From: a virus
DNA: 64,000 nucleotides
Direction: 5' to 3' (one strand)
Virus record (IMG/VR): IMGVR_UViG_3300033182_001206
Span: 1-64,000 of that record
Both the position numbers and the translations under genes were made by a program. Position 1 is the stretch's first letter. Each line of letters starts with the position of its first letter. The notes beneath the pieces were generated by a model that saw only the letters and a program-made list of their open reading frames with translations, was not told the DNA's origin and searched no databases. Of the stretch, positions 17,473-25,162 are shown piece by piece.

Positions 17473-17829
17473 TTATTCCTTGCTAACGCTTTGTAAATGC
17501 ATCCAACCTGTGTCTTCGTGACATGCTCCTTTGCAAACCGGCGAACAGGTTTCTTCGTAGTCCCAACTTTGTGCATTCCAGTGTGTCATAAAAGCATCAT
17601 GCTTGAGTATTTTTTCCCATCCGTGCTCACGCACATCGTTCCAATCTTTGGGCAGATTGTCAATGTAGGAATCGCCTGTTTTGCCAAACTCAGCAAAAAG
17701 ATTTTGATAATAACAACAGGGCCATATGCGAAAATTTACATCGCAGTCTATTTCTGCACTGTCCATTGCAGCACAGCGTACACGCCCTTGCAGTTTAGTC
17801 AACTTCGATGTCGAGCAGTCTTCCGACAT
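17473..17829 (-). CDS. SPASM-like cysteine domain, second half of a split radical SAM protein
   Basis: 118 residues. Cysteines are arranged C...DCDVNFRIWPCCYY...TCSPVCKGAC, with DWNDVREHGWEKILKHDAF before the last group. This is the pattern of the C-terminal SPASM domain that binds auxiliary iron-sulfur clusters. It lies directly after the radical SAM core gene 17795-18487, in a frame shifted by one, with a 35-base overlap. Either the two halves are now separate, translationally coupled proteins, or a frameshift (real, programmed or a sequencing error) has split one gene. ATG 17829 itself has no strong ribosome-binding site. Confidence 0.7.
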   Translation of the reverse strand: MSEDCSTSKLTKLQGRVRCAAMDSAEIDCDVNFRIWPCCYYQNLFAEFGKTGDSYIDNLPKDWNDVREHGWEKILKHDAFMTHWNAQSWDYEETCSPVCKGACHEDTGWMHLQSVSKE

Positions 17830-18487
17830 GTTCTTTTCCTTCTTTGCTGGTCAACAAGCCATAGTTGCCTCTGTTGATTTTTACATCCAATGCAATATCC
17901 AATTCAGCAGCAGTTTCAATGACCTGCTCAAGTTCGTGCCAATTGTGTTCAAATACCAAAAAGTCCCAGTGTGTGAGCCTTGGATGCTCTTCAGCACAAG
18001 CAAGCATGTTGTTCCATGCACGATCAAAATCTACATTTATTCTATACTTGCTGTTGGTTTCGTCTGTGAGTCCATCAATTGCAAAAATAAAACGCAGGTC
18101 GCCATATTCAGCATCTTCGACTTTTTCATAAATTTCTTGATACCACTCGGGTGTACGAATACCGCCATTGGTGTTTATAATACATTGCCAACTGACGCTG
18201 CAAGCATGCATGATAAAATCTTCAATTTGAGGATGCATCATTGGATCGCCATGCTCGCCGCAGAAGTTGATCATTTTATCACTCCAGTCCACTCTGTCTA
18301 CCACACTTTTCCACACAGGCAAACTCATGTGCTGCAAAGTGATAAAATCTGCCAGTTCCAATGTACCAGCGTTGGTGCGTGGACACGTTGGACACTTGCT
18401 TTGACAGTAGGTGGTAATACAAAAGTCTACCTTGTTGTGATCCATCCAGTTGTTGAATCGTCGAGTTGGTATTAGTTGTGAACTCAT
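17795..18487 (-). CDS. Radical SAM core protein, first half of a split gene
   Basis: 230 residues. CQSKCPTC (Cys28, 32, 35) is the cluster motif, preceded by Cys23. GEHGDPMMHP replaces the GGEP region as in several SPASM enzymes. CIINTNGGIR and LRFIFAIDGLTDETNSKYR are core strands; the sequence ends soon after the sixth strand (LDVKINRGNYGLLTS), just where a SPASM domain should begin. That domain is in the next gene in another frame. Overlaps the 2OG oxygenase upstream as ATGA. Together the pair resembles radical SAM enzymes that modify sugars or peptides. Confidence 0.82.
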   Translation of the reverse strand: MSSQLIPTRRFNNWMDHNKVDFCITTYCQSKCPTCPRTNAGTLELADFITLQHMSLPVWKSVVDRVDWSDKMINFCGEHGDPMMHPQIEDFIMHACSVSWQCIINTNGGIRTPEWYQEIYEKVEDAEYGDLRFIFAIDGLTDETNSKYRINVDFDRAWNNMLACAEEHPRLTHWDFLVFEHNWHELEQVIETAAELDIALDVKINRGNYGLLTSKEGKEHVGRLLDIEVD

Positions 18488-19065
18488 TGACTTCTCAAAT
18501 TTATCATAATACTGCGTCTATCTACTGGACGCTCAATTGTTTTTACGCTGTGCCATGTGTCTGGGCCTGCTAAAAATCCCCAAGCACGATTGCGTTCAAA
18601 TGGTATTTGTGTTTCAGGTGGTTCGCCTACCCATGCACCAGTGTCTGCCAACTGAGAATTTCCAAAATATATTTGCAATGTGCCATAACCCAATGGTGAC
18701 ATTGTAGGCTTCATGTCTCTGTGTGCACCTTGACTGAATCCTTCTCCGTCCACATGCACACTTACATCTACTCTACAAGGCACTGAATCTGGCCAGCCCA
18801 GTGTTTGCATCAGCCATGGTTTCAGTTGCACATACCATATATCTCTAAAGCCCGACAAACCGGGACACATATGAGTTTGTCCTTCCGGGTAACAATCCTC
18901 ATGTGCATTCAGCAGTGTTTCCTGCCCGAACTCATATGCGTACAGTTCTTGTTCGACTTGTGTGTAAACTGATTCAGGCAAAAAGTTTTTCCAAGTGGCA
19001 TATCTAAAAGGACTAGATACCCAACTCACCTCGCCGAACCCAATGGGCATAGAAGCGTATTCCAT
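18484..19065 (-). CDS. Fe(II)/2-oxoglutarate-dependent oxygenase
   Basis: 193 residues. GAHRDMKP supplies the H-x-D iron ligands (about residues 123-125), and TWHSVK the distal His, followed by RPVDRRSIMINLRS with the Arg that pairs with 2-oxoglutarate. LGYGTLQIYFGN and RAWGFLAGPDTWHS are strands of the beta-helix core. It should hydroxylate an unknown substrate; T4-like marine phages commonly carry such genes. ATG 19050 is an alternative start. ATGA overlap with the radical SAM gene downstream and a 53-base overlap with the methyltransferase upstream. Confidence 0.82.
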   Translation of the reverse strand: MEYASMPIGFGEVSWVSSPFRYATWKNFLPESVYTQVEQELYAYEFGQETLLNAHEDCYPEGQTHMCPGLSGFRDIWYVQLKPWLMQTLGWPDSVPCRVDVSVHVDGEGFSQGAHRDMKPTMSPLGYGTLQIYFGNSQLADTGAWVGEPPETQIPFERNRAWGFLAGPDTWHSVKTIERPVDRRSIMINLRSQ

Positions 19066-19687
19066 TACCGTTTGTTTCTCTATCCTGTGCTAGTTCAACC
19101 ATTTCGCAGTTGCATCGTGTGGCAGCTTGTGAAAGTTTTTCTGGGCTCCATTCAAAAAAGTCAATCCATTCAGCACCCGGTCTGTTGTGCGTTACACCTG
19201 GATTCACTCTCAGGAAAATGTGTCCGCTTTCTTTGCACATGCTTACCAGTTTCAATGTTTGATAGTATATGCTTTCTTCGCTGCCAAAATTGATACTGCC
19301 CAATGCCAGTACAACATCAAATTCTTTTTCAGGTTGAAATTCCATAATACCTACATTTTCGTCGGCATTGGTATTGTATGGATCAATACCCCATAGATTT
19401 TGTATCTTGTCTTTGAATAAGTTGTATCCGCAGCCTACATCTAGTACCGACTCTGGATTGAGTGCATTGACTCGATCTATCAAGCTCATACCAGTTTGTC
19501 CGAAGTGTTCAGTGGCTTTTACTGCACCGTCACGTGAACCTTTCCACGCACCGTTTTCACCAAAGTACTTGTACATCAACTGTTCGTCAAGATTTTCCAA
19601 TAAAGGCAACATCAGTGTTTCGTCGGGCTGTACTCCAAATGTTTCCATGCACCAATCGTGTAGGGCCTTTGCAATTTTTCTATTCAT
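19013..19687 (-). CDS. SAM-dependent methyltransferase (four-member local family)
   Basis: 224 residues. VLDVGCGYNLFKDKIQNLWG is motif I in the local GCG-x-N-x-FK form; IDPYN at strand 2; FDVVLALGSINFGSEES at motif IV; SGHIFLRVNPGVTHNRPG at strand 5. N-terminal 70 residues are helical with WKGSRDGAVKATEHFGQTG, a segment likely to cap the substrate site. Relatives of this single gene are common in T4-like marine phages. TAATG junction with the small gene upstream. Confidence 0.83.
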   Translation of the reverse strand: MNRKIAKALHDWCMETFGVQPDETLMLPLLENLDEQLMYKYFGENGAWKGSRDGAVKATEHFGQTGMSLIDRVNALNPESVLDVGCGYNLFKDKIQNLWGIDPYNTNADENVGIMEFQPEKEFDVVLALGSINFGSEESIYYQTLKLVSMCKESGHIFLRVNPGVTHNRPGAEWIDFFEWSPEKLSQAATRCNCEMVELAQDRETNGNGIRFYAHWVRRGELGI

Positions 19688-19983
19688 TAGTCATCCATTA
19701 TAAGTTTTACTGACGCTCCCGGGCCAGCTTTACTTGGTAAATCACCATATTTTTCCACATAGTCAGTGATAATAGCTTGGTACCACAAATGGCTATTGTG
19801 TGGTGCTGCTTTATTATACTTATACAATTCATTACTGGTACTGCCAATCGCACCGCTGCTGAGTGCACGTGCACTTTCACGTTGCAGTTGTCTAGTGTCC
19901 CACGTGTCAAAATTCAATTCAGTTTTGGCTGCTGGTTCCTGTTTTGCTCGTGGCTGGTTACTCCAACTGATGTTATTCAGCAT
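19687..19983 (-). CDS. Unknown small protein (98 residues)
   Basis: A polar protein with an Asn/Gln/Lys-rich N-terminus and a helical middle (RQLQRESARALSSG). It ends with a short LPSKAGPGASVKLIMDD. No signal peptide, membrane helix or cysteine; no family recognised. It is flanked by TAATG to the methyltransferase gene and an 11-base overlap with the SGNH gene, so it is a genuine member of the operon. Function unknown. Confidence 0.55.
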   Translation of the reverse strand: MLNNISWSNQPRAKQEPAAKTELNFDTWDTRQLQRESARALSSGAIGSTSNELYKYNKAAPHNSHLWYQAIITDYVEKYGDLPSKAGPGASVKLIMDD

Positions 19984-20665
19984 TGATCTTTTCCTTTAGA
20001 TGTTGTGCAACAGCATCATGCCAGTCTTGACCTGGATGCTTGCCGTCGCTGCCCGCAGTGTAGTTTCTAGGATCAAATATATGATTGTTGGTTTCTGTCA
20101 AGTGTACACCTGCTAAACGTGCAGCCTGTTGTACCAGCAATTGATTCTTTTGCCAGTTGTAGTAATCGTATGCATCGTTGCTGCACTCTGCAAGTGCATA
20201 GTCTATGTGTTGGTGTTCGCCTTTGAACTTGCGTTTGAATTCATATGTGTTGCCCGATTCAGTTACCCATTCACGTCTATAACCATAGGTCCACATCACT
20301 ACAATGTGTGTGGGTTTGTAATAGTTTAGATAGCCAATCACACGTCTTGCTATAGCGTCATTGCTAGTAGCAGGCACGCCAAGATTATCAACATCAAGTT
20401 GAGCTGCAAAACAGTTCTCAACACCGATCCCAAAAACAAAGCTATCGCCAAACACAGCAGAATTTCCATCGAACTCTTTTCCTCTAAAACCTGCACTGTT
20501 TATCCAGTAGCGAATATCATCGCCTGCCAGCCTAGGGCCACACTGTTGCCAACCTGGCTGCTCTTTGCCCACTGGATATTCTGTAAACCAATCATAATCA
20601 CGTGTTACACTGTGCGGCACAGAGCCTTGACTGTTGTAAATTTCTTCAATTTTGTTTTTGATCAT
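19973..20665 (-). CDS. SGNH/GDSL-family hydrolase
   Basis: 230 residues. VFGDSFVFGIG (Ser75) is block I, with the catalytic serine; PTHIVVMWTYGY holds the strand after block II; SDGKHPG (Asp207, His210) is block V with the catalytic Asp and His. There is no signal peptide, so it acts in the cytoplasm or on the virion. SGNH enzymes remove or transfer acyl groups on sugars and lipids. Paralogous to the GQC-bearing protein at 12080-13045 over the first 130 residues. ATGA overlap with the gene upstream. Confidence 0.8.
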   Translation of the reverse strand: MIKNKIEEIYNSQGSVPHSVTRDYDWFTEYPVGKEQPGWQQCGPRLAGDDIRYWINSAGFRGKEFDGNSAVFGDSFVFGIGVENCFAAQLDVDNLGVPATSNDAIARRVIGYLNYYKPTHIVVMWTYGYRREWVTESGNTYEFKRKFKGEHQHIDYALAECSNDAYDYYNWQKNQLLVQQAARLAGVHLTETNNHIFDPRNYTAGSDGKHPGQDWHDAVAQHLKEKINAE

Positions 20666-21621
20666 TTGATTCCAATAATGGTAAATCTTTTGTATAGGTA
20701 AGTTTCTAACTCTCCTGCATATACCAAGTCAGTCATTGGATATTTTGCACGTGCTGAATTCACAGTGTGTACACAATTGCTGTGTTGCGGATTATCAAAA
20801 TAATCATTTGTTTGCAAACACACAGGTGTACCTTTGGGCAAATTTATAAACCATTCGTCTGACATGTGTTCGCAGCTGGTGTTGATCACAATATTGGGTC
20901 TAAAGTTTACACTGGTAGGACTCAACTGCGGTCTTTCAACATTGAAACGCACAGTACGCTTGTCTACATCCCATTGTAATCGATTCACATCTGCTGTGGC
21001 TGCTTTGAATCTCCAGTTTTCTTTGTAGCATTGTTGTGCATTGAAGTTGTCAGCCACTTCCCAAACCTCTGGGTCCACATCCAAACTGATGATCTGTTTT
21101 ACATCAAAACGTTCAAACAGGAAGTATGCAAATGTGTTGTACCAACCGCCGTACATGAGCACGTTGCCCATTTGCTTGTCTTCCACAATGTCTTCCAGCT
21201 TGTCCAGCATCCACATTTTGCTCTGTATCTGACCTCTACTGAAATGATCATTCATGTTTACAATGTCGCCACCATAACGATCGCTCCATTGATTGATAGT
21301 GTCAAACAGTGGTTCAGGAATACAGTGTGCAATATAATTGATCAGTTTTTTGTGTGTGATCCACTTGGTCCAGTCAATGTGTCCATGCAGCAGTATGTTT
21401 ACAAACTCTTCACTTAGTGCAGTGCTGCCTCTGTTGACTTCATCCAACAACAGTTCTTTTACTTTGTAAGGATTGCCATAGAATACAGCATTCCTAATGG
21501 CTGTGAACTTTTCCAAATGCGGGCTGTTGGTTCTCTGCAGGTATTCGTCTAGGCCATTGACCCAGTGATATTTTTTTGTAATTTGATCTTCTATTTCTTG
21601 CGAATAGTATCCAGTGCTCAT
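20662..21621 (-). CDS. Methyltransferase-like Rossmann protein
   Basis: 319 residues. The N-terminal 150 residues are helical (KELLLDEVNRGSTALSEEF and so on). From about 155, NVLMYGGWYNTFAYFLFERF then IISLDVDPEVWEVADNFN look like SAM motif I (with GGWY in the loop) and strand 2 with an acidic end. NIVINTSCEHMSDEWFINLP is motif IV, and PVCLQTNDYFD strand 5. The missing GxGxG makes catalysis less certain. Related proteins are found in T4-like marine phages near glycosyltransferases. ATGA junctions on both sides. Confidence 0.65.
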   Translation of the reverse strand: MSTGYYSQEIEDQITKKYHWVNGLDEYLQRTNSPHLEKFTAIRNAVFYGNPYKVKELLLDEVNRGSTALSEEFVNILLHGHIDWTKWITHKKLINYIAHCIPEPLFDTINQWSDRYGGDIVNMNDHFSRGQIQSKMWMLDKLEDIVEDKQMGNVLMYGGWYNTFAYFLFERFDVKQIISLDVDPEVWEVADNFNAQQCYKENWRFKAATADVNRLQWDVDKRTVRFNVERPQLSPTSVNFRPNIVINTSCEHMSDEWFINLPKGTPVCLQTNDYFDNPQHSNCVHTVNSARAKYPMTDLVYAGELETYLYKRFTIIGIK

Positions 21622-22322
21622 ATAGCTTCTTCAAACTTTTCTGTTAGCCAATCGAAGTCATTGATGTGTTTCAATGCATCAGGATTGTTAGCATATGTTT
21701 CGCCAAAGTCTCTGCCTTGTTCAGCACCCAACAGTGCATATTCACCGTATGGTCTCTTTGCTCCACGTGTGCACCATACATCCAATCTATAACGATCATC
21801 CAGTATGTCATTGTTGTGCACACAAGCACTGCTGAGTTTTACACACTCGCGGAAAGCACTTTTCCATGTGTTGAACGGATCAGTGTTGAATGCTGTAACA
21901 TTACTTATCTGAAACTTTGGCACGAACGGACAGCCAATGCTGGTTGTCATGTCCACACTCCAATCTGTGAGTTCTAAAAACGGACGACGAGGGAACAGTT
22001 TTACCGCACCATATCCATATATTAGATCATTGATAGGGTTGCGTGATCGCCAGGTAAATACACAGTCGGTTTCAGGAACACCAGGATATGCATCCTTGTT
22101 CATATCGGGTGTGAATTTGAAAGTGAATTCTTCTTCAATGACTGCATCAGCATCCACTACGTAAAAGTGACCAGTGTTGGCTTTTTCAGCAGCAGCTTTG
22201 TGTGCATTGAAGATGCCCTTTACACCGTCGATGCGCTGTGCATGCGGTGCAAACAATTTCAGCAGTTCGTAGTTTTCGTCTGCATATCGTTCGCGATAAC
22301 TAATATAAAATACGTCTAACAT
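21618..22322 (-). CDS. GT-A-like glycosyltransferase
   Basis: 234 residues. VFYISYRERYADENYELLK is a first strand and helix shared with VFISYDEPNADENYAHLL in the gene at 49943-50932. GHFYVVDADAVIEEEFTFKF carries a D-x-D motif that would hold the metal and NDP-sugar; GVKGIFNAHKAAAEKA precedes it. The shared ending DFDWLT confirms the paralogy. Probably a glycosyltransferase of the GT-A fold. First gene of the leftward unit that starts at 22322, with GAGGATCC before the ATG. Donor and acceptor unknown. Confidence 0.7.
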   Translation of the reverse strand: MLDVFYISYRERYADENYELLKLFAPHAQRIDGVKGIFNAHKAAAEKANTGHFYVVDADAVIEEEFTFKFTPDMNKDAYPGVPETDCVFTWRSRNPINDLIYGYGAVKLFPRRPFLELTDWSVDMTTSIGCPFVPKFQISNVTAFNTDPFNTWKSAFRECVKLSSACVHNNDILDDRYRLDVWCTRGAKRPYGEYALLGAEQGRDFGETYANNPDALKHINDFDWLTEKFEEAI

Positions 22323-22343
22323 AGGGATCCTCTAATTATATAG

Positions 22344-23270
22344 ATGCGTACATTTCAGCAAAATACCAATGATCGAGTCAAAGAAGGATACATTGATCAC
22401 TTTCTTGACTGGAGTTCAAGTACACACAATGCTAAGTATATAACAGGAACAGTCACAAGTCAAGAGTTTACTGACATACTCACAGGCGGGAAAAACGTGC
22501 TTGCTGACTTCACTCGTATCATAGACAATTTTCTCAACGTGAGTGTGGAGAAAAAACGACTGTTTTACGAAATGGGTCCAATGAAAGTCACAGCTGAAAA
22601 TCCAGATGAAGATCTGCGTCATTTGTACAGACTGTTCAAAATCTATTGGTTGGGCAAGAACATTGATCGCAATGGTATTACTTCGCCTGTGCAACTACTT
22701 AGCTTTGGCTTTCCCACTGTGAACTGTCATCCTGGCAGCGACAAAAGACATGCTATTATGTTTTTGGCCAAGCCTACCACTGTGCCATTTGTGTACATTG
22801 ACTACAAAGGCTGTGATTATAAATTTTATGAACAGTGGGACAACTGGTGGGAATGCACCACACGTGAACAGATTATAGCAGCATTTCCCAACTTCTATCA
22901 TAGAACACATCATTGTGTGTACGAATGGATAGACATGTGGAAATCAGGTTGCAGCAGTCACAACACACCAGTGCACAATGGCATAAAAAAATATCATAAA
23001 AAAGCCACACAAGAATGGAACTATTGGAGAACAAGAATTGGTGTATGGCACCTCAGTTATTATGATGCTATACACAGACACGGCATGAACGATGATAGAG
23101 ACATGCTGTGGGATATACAACTGCAAGACACACGCACACTGTGGATTGGAGATCAGAGATTTGAAAAAATAAGCGGAGTATGGACACCAGACAATGGAAA
23201 CTTTGACAGCTATGCAAAACCACTCAACCCAATTGACAAATATACTGCCTACAGTGCATGTTGGGTATGA
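22344..23270 (+). CDS. ParB/sulfiredoxin-like domain protein
   Basis: 308 residues, opening a rightward unit back to back with the glycosyltransferase gene (21-base gap containing TTATATAG). The block NIDRNGITSPVQLLSFGFP then VNCHPGSDKRHAIMFLA (about 112-150) is shared with the genes at 5520 and 23873, and a strand VPFVYIDYKG follows. N-terminal 100 residues are helical; C-terminal half is aromatic and rich in His and Trp (YHRTHHCVYEWIDMWKSG). Fold call by motif resemblance only; the HPGSDKR segment is the best candidate for a nucleotide or phosphate contact. Confidence 0.5.
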   Translation: MRTFQQNTNDRVKEGYIDHFLDWSSSTHNAKYITGTVTSQEFTDILTGGKNVLADFTRIIDNFLNVSVEKKRLFYEMGPMKVTAENPDEDLRHLYRLFKIYWLGKNIDRNGITSPVQLLSFGFPTVNCHPGSDKRHAIMFLAKPTTVPFVYIDYKGCDYKFYEQWDNWWECTTREQIIAAFPNFYHRTHHCVYEWIDMWKSGCSSHNTPVHNGIKKYHKKATQEWNYWRTRIGVWHLSYYDAIHRHGMNDDRDMLWDIQLQDTRTLWIGDQRFEKISGVWTPDNGNFDSYAKPLNPIDKYTAYSACWV

Positions 23271-23898
23271 CCACAGGCACACAGAAATGTATGATCTGTG
23301 TTGTCGCAGTCTGAAAAGACACACAGAAAACAATGTGCACATCTATGCAAATTGCGGATCGCACATTCCTGGATACAACAGAGCAGCGGCAGCAAACGAA
23401 AGCACCAGCTTTGTGTACAGCAGATTTCTAGTGCCGTACCTGCAGGGCTATCGTGGCTGGGCGGCATTTTGCGATGGTGATTTTTTGTGGCAAGACGATA
23501 TACGAAAACTTTTTGCAGCAGTAGATGATCAATATGCTGTAATGGTATGTCAACATGACTATGTGCCCAAACCAAATCCAAAAGCATTTGGACACGTACA
23601 AGAACCATTTCCAAGAAAAAACTGGAGCAGTCTAATACTGTGGAACTGTGCTCATCCTGCAAACAGATTGCTCACACTGGATTATATAAACTTTGCACAA
23701 CCGTGGCAGTTGCACAGATTTGTACATCTACAGGATTCAATGATTGGCAGCATAGATCTGCGATGGAATTGGTTGGTAGACGAATATGCTTACACCGAAA
23801 CTGCTGGTGCGCTGCACTATACCAATGGCGGACCGTGGTGCGGCATTGAGACTGGACAAGACAAACAATACTATGAATACAAAAAACAATTGGGCTAA
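23194..23898 (+). CDS. GT8-like glycosyltransferase
   Basis: Up to 234 residues. TVHVGYDHRHTEMYDLCCRS is the typical first strand and helix, SRFLVPYLQGYRGWAAFCDG then DFLWQDDI holds the D-x-D at which metal and NDP-sugar bind, and SSLILWNCAH is the following strand. Homologues usually begin about five residues before HVGYD, so the true start may be ATG 23212, TTG 23233 or GTG 23254, reducing the 77-base overlap with the upstream gene. It ends 26 bases inside the next gene. Probably adds a hexose to a glycan. Confidence 0.75.
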   Translation: METLTAMQNHSTQLTNILPTVHVGYDHRHTEMYDLCCRSLKRHTENNVHIYANCGSHIPGYNRAAAANESTSFVYSRFLVPYLQGYRGWAAFCDGDFLWQDDIRKLFAAVDDQYAVMVCQHDYVPKPNPKAFGHVQEPFPRKNWSSLILWNCAHPANRLLTLDYINFAQPWQLHRFVHLQDSMIGSIDLRWNWLVDEYAYTETAGALHYTNGGPWCGIETGQDKQYYEYKKQLG

Positions 23899-24739
23899 CG
23901 AAACAGATCCCAAAGCCATAAACCTGCTTACCTCACACAAGGACGACAGTGTGGTACAGGATTATTTAGACAACAGTGGTAACCAACTGTTGCTAGGGCG
24001 ATTGGATTATCGCATGATGCACACTGTGACCTATTATACAGAAACACACAGTGTAGAACACAAAATACGACGACATCTCGAGAGTAGCAGCATAGACCAA
24101 TATGCACAAGAACGCTGGGGACATTTTCACAATCATGAAGCATACTATTTTATGCACAAGATGTGTTTGATCTCCGGCGACCTTTATAGAAATGGACAGC
24201 TTGCTCCATTGCAAATGCAAGCTGCATGGGAACATGGCAGAGAATGCATAGGGTTCAGACCGCATCCTGGTAGTGACAGAGAAGTGTTCATCAGTGTGAT
24301 GGCAAGGTTAGGGCTGCTACCAGAAGCTGTTCCAGTGCAGTTTGAAATATATCCTTGGATGCAAGATTATCCTATCAATCCAGCATTTCATCGTGTGCGC
24401 CCGTTGCTACAACAGGTAACAACACGAGAACAAATGCGTGAATACTATCTCAACTGGGACCTCACACAGTTTTACAATGTGCATTGGGATAGACAATATA
24501 TCATAGACGGAGGCCCAGGGTTCATGCGCAACTTTATGAAAAACATGAACACCATTGAGGGAGACATATCTGGACAACACTTGGAACTCAAAGCATTGAC
24601 CTTTAGGATTGAATTGCGTGACACACTGGAACGCTTTTTAGATGAATATCGCGAGTTTGATGATAGAATTGAATTTGGTGCTTGGACCATGTGGCATCGC
24701 AAAAATCTATTAGAATGCGATGCTAGTCGGCTGTGGTAG
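23873..24739 (+). CDS. ParB/sulfiredoxin-like domain protein
   Basis: 288 residues from ATG 23873. The block LYRNGQLAPLQMQAAWEHGR then GFRPHPGSDREVFISVMARL (about 108-150) matches the genes at 5520 and 22344. Next comes PVQFEIYPWMQDYPINPAFH. The first 100 residues are helical with many His and Tyr; the C-terminal 80 are acidic. Together with the gene at 22344 it encloses a glycosyltransferase, as the 5520 gene is enclosed by P-loop proteins. Function unknown. Its 3' end overlaps the convergent gene by 17 bases. Confidence 0.5.
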   Translation: MNTKNNWANETDPKAINLLTSHKDDSVVQDYLDNSGNQLLLGRLDYRMMHTVTYYTETHSVEHKIRRHLESSSIDQYAQERWGHFHNHEAYYFMHKMCLISGDLYRNGQLAPLQMQAAWEHGRECIGFRPHPGSDREVFISVMARLGLLPEAVPVQFEIYPWMQDYPINPAFHRVRPLLQQVTTREQMREYYLNWDLTQFYNVHWDRQYIIDGGPGFMRNFMKNMNTIEGDISGQHLELKALTFRIELRDTLERFLDEYREFDDRIEFGAWTMWHRKNLLECDASRLW

Positions 24740-25025
24740 TGTACTCGCCTTTACGTTGTGCATGAAATTCAGTTACATACGGTACAGGTTGAATCACATA
24801 TTCTTCTTCGTGATTGAATCCCAAATGCTGTAGTTCGTTTTGAATGTTATCACGTACAAAAATAAAGTCCATTGGACGTTTCACATCCTTGTCAGCTTCT
24901 TGCACCCAAATAACCACCTGCTTTGTTTTCTTTACCAGTTCGCAAAATGTTTTTGTATCGTCTTCTGTCCAAGGTTGATATGCTCCAAGCATAGCAACTG
25001 TAGGGTGTTTCCAATCGAATTGCAT
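24723..25025 (-). CDS. Degenerate cytidylyltransferase-like small protein
   Basis: 100 residues. TVAMLGAYQPWTEDDTKTFC then VVIWVQEADKD resembles the opening of nucleotidyltransferases of the HxGH class (G-R-(F/Y)-Q-P-x-H-x-G-H), including the spacing to the second strand, but both active-site histidines are replaced (TEDD). RPMDFIFVRDNIQNEL looks like the helix that follows. If the resemblance is right, this is either an inactive relative or uses different residues. Ribosome-binding site AGGAGATAAC is strong. Last gene of its unit; function unknown. Confidence 0.5.
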   Translation of the reverse strand: MQFDWKHPTVAMLGAYQPWTEDDTKTFCELVKKTKQVVIWVQEADKDVKRPMDFIFVRDNIQNELQHLGFNHEEEYVIQPVPYVTEFHAQRKGEYTTTAD

Positions 25026-25033
25026 GTTATCTC

Positions 25034-25162
25034 CTATTCATAAATGTACGGATCGCTGTCCGCAATCTTTTTTATCAGTTCTCTGCGTCTACGGCGTTTG
25101 ATAAAATGTGATTTTACAAACGGCACGTAACACAATATACGGTCTTCTATCCAGGTAAGCAT
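25034..25162 (-). CDS. Short basic protein (42 residues)
   Basis: Fills the otherwise empty gap between the carbamoyltransferase and the gene at 24723. ATG 25162 lies 16 bases inside the end of the carbamoyltransferase gene, the style of coupling used throughout this window. The product starts MLTWIEDRILCYVPFVKS and carries a run of five arginines in FIKRRRRRELIKK. A ribosome-binding site for it is not obvious. No family recognised; it could bind nucleic acid or membranes. Confidence 0.5.
   Translation of the reverse strand: MLTWIEDRILCYVPFVKSHFIKRRRRRELIKKIADSDPYIYE

Noticed and set aside
17726-18475. Open frame of 249 codons on the plus strand opposite the split radical SAM pair
   Set aside because: It covers both halves of the radical SAM/SPASM pair on the other strand, where cysteine motifs are clear; the plus product is low-complexity.
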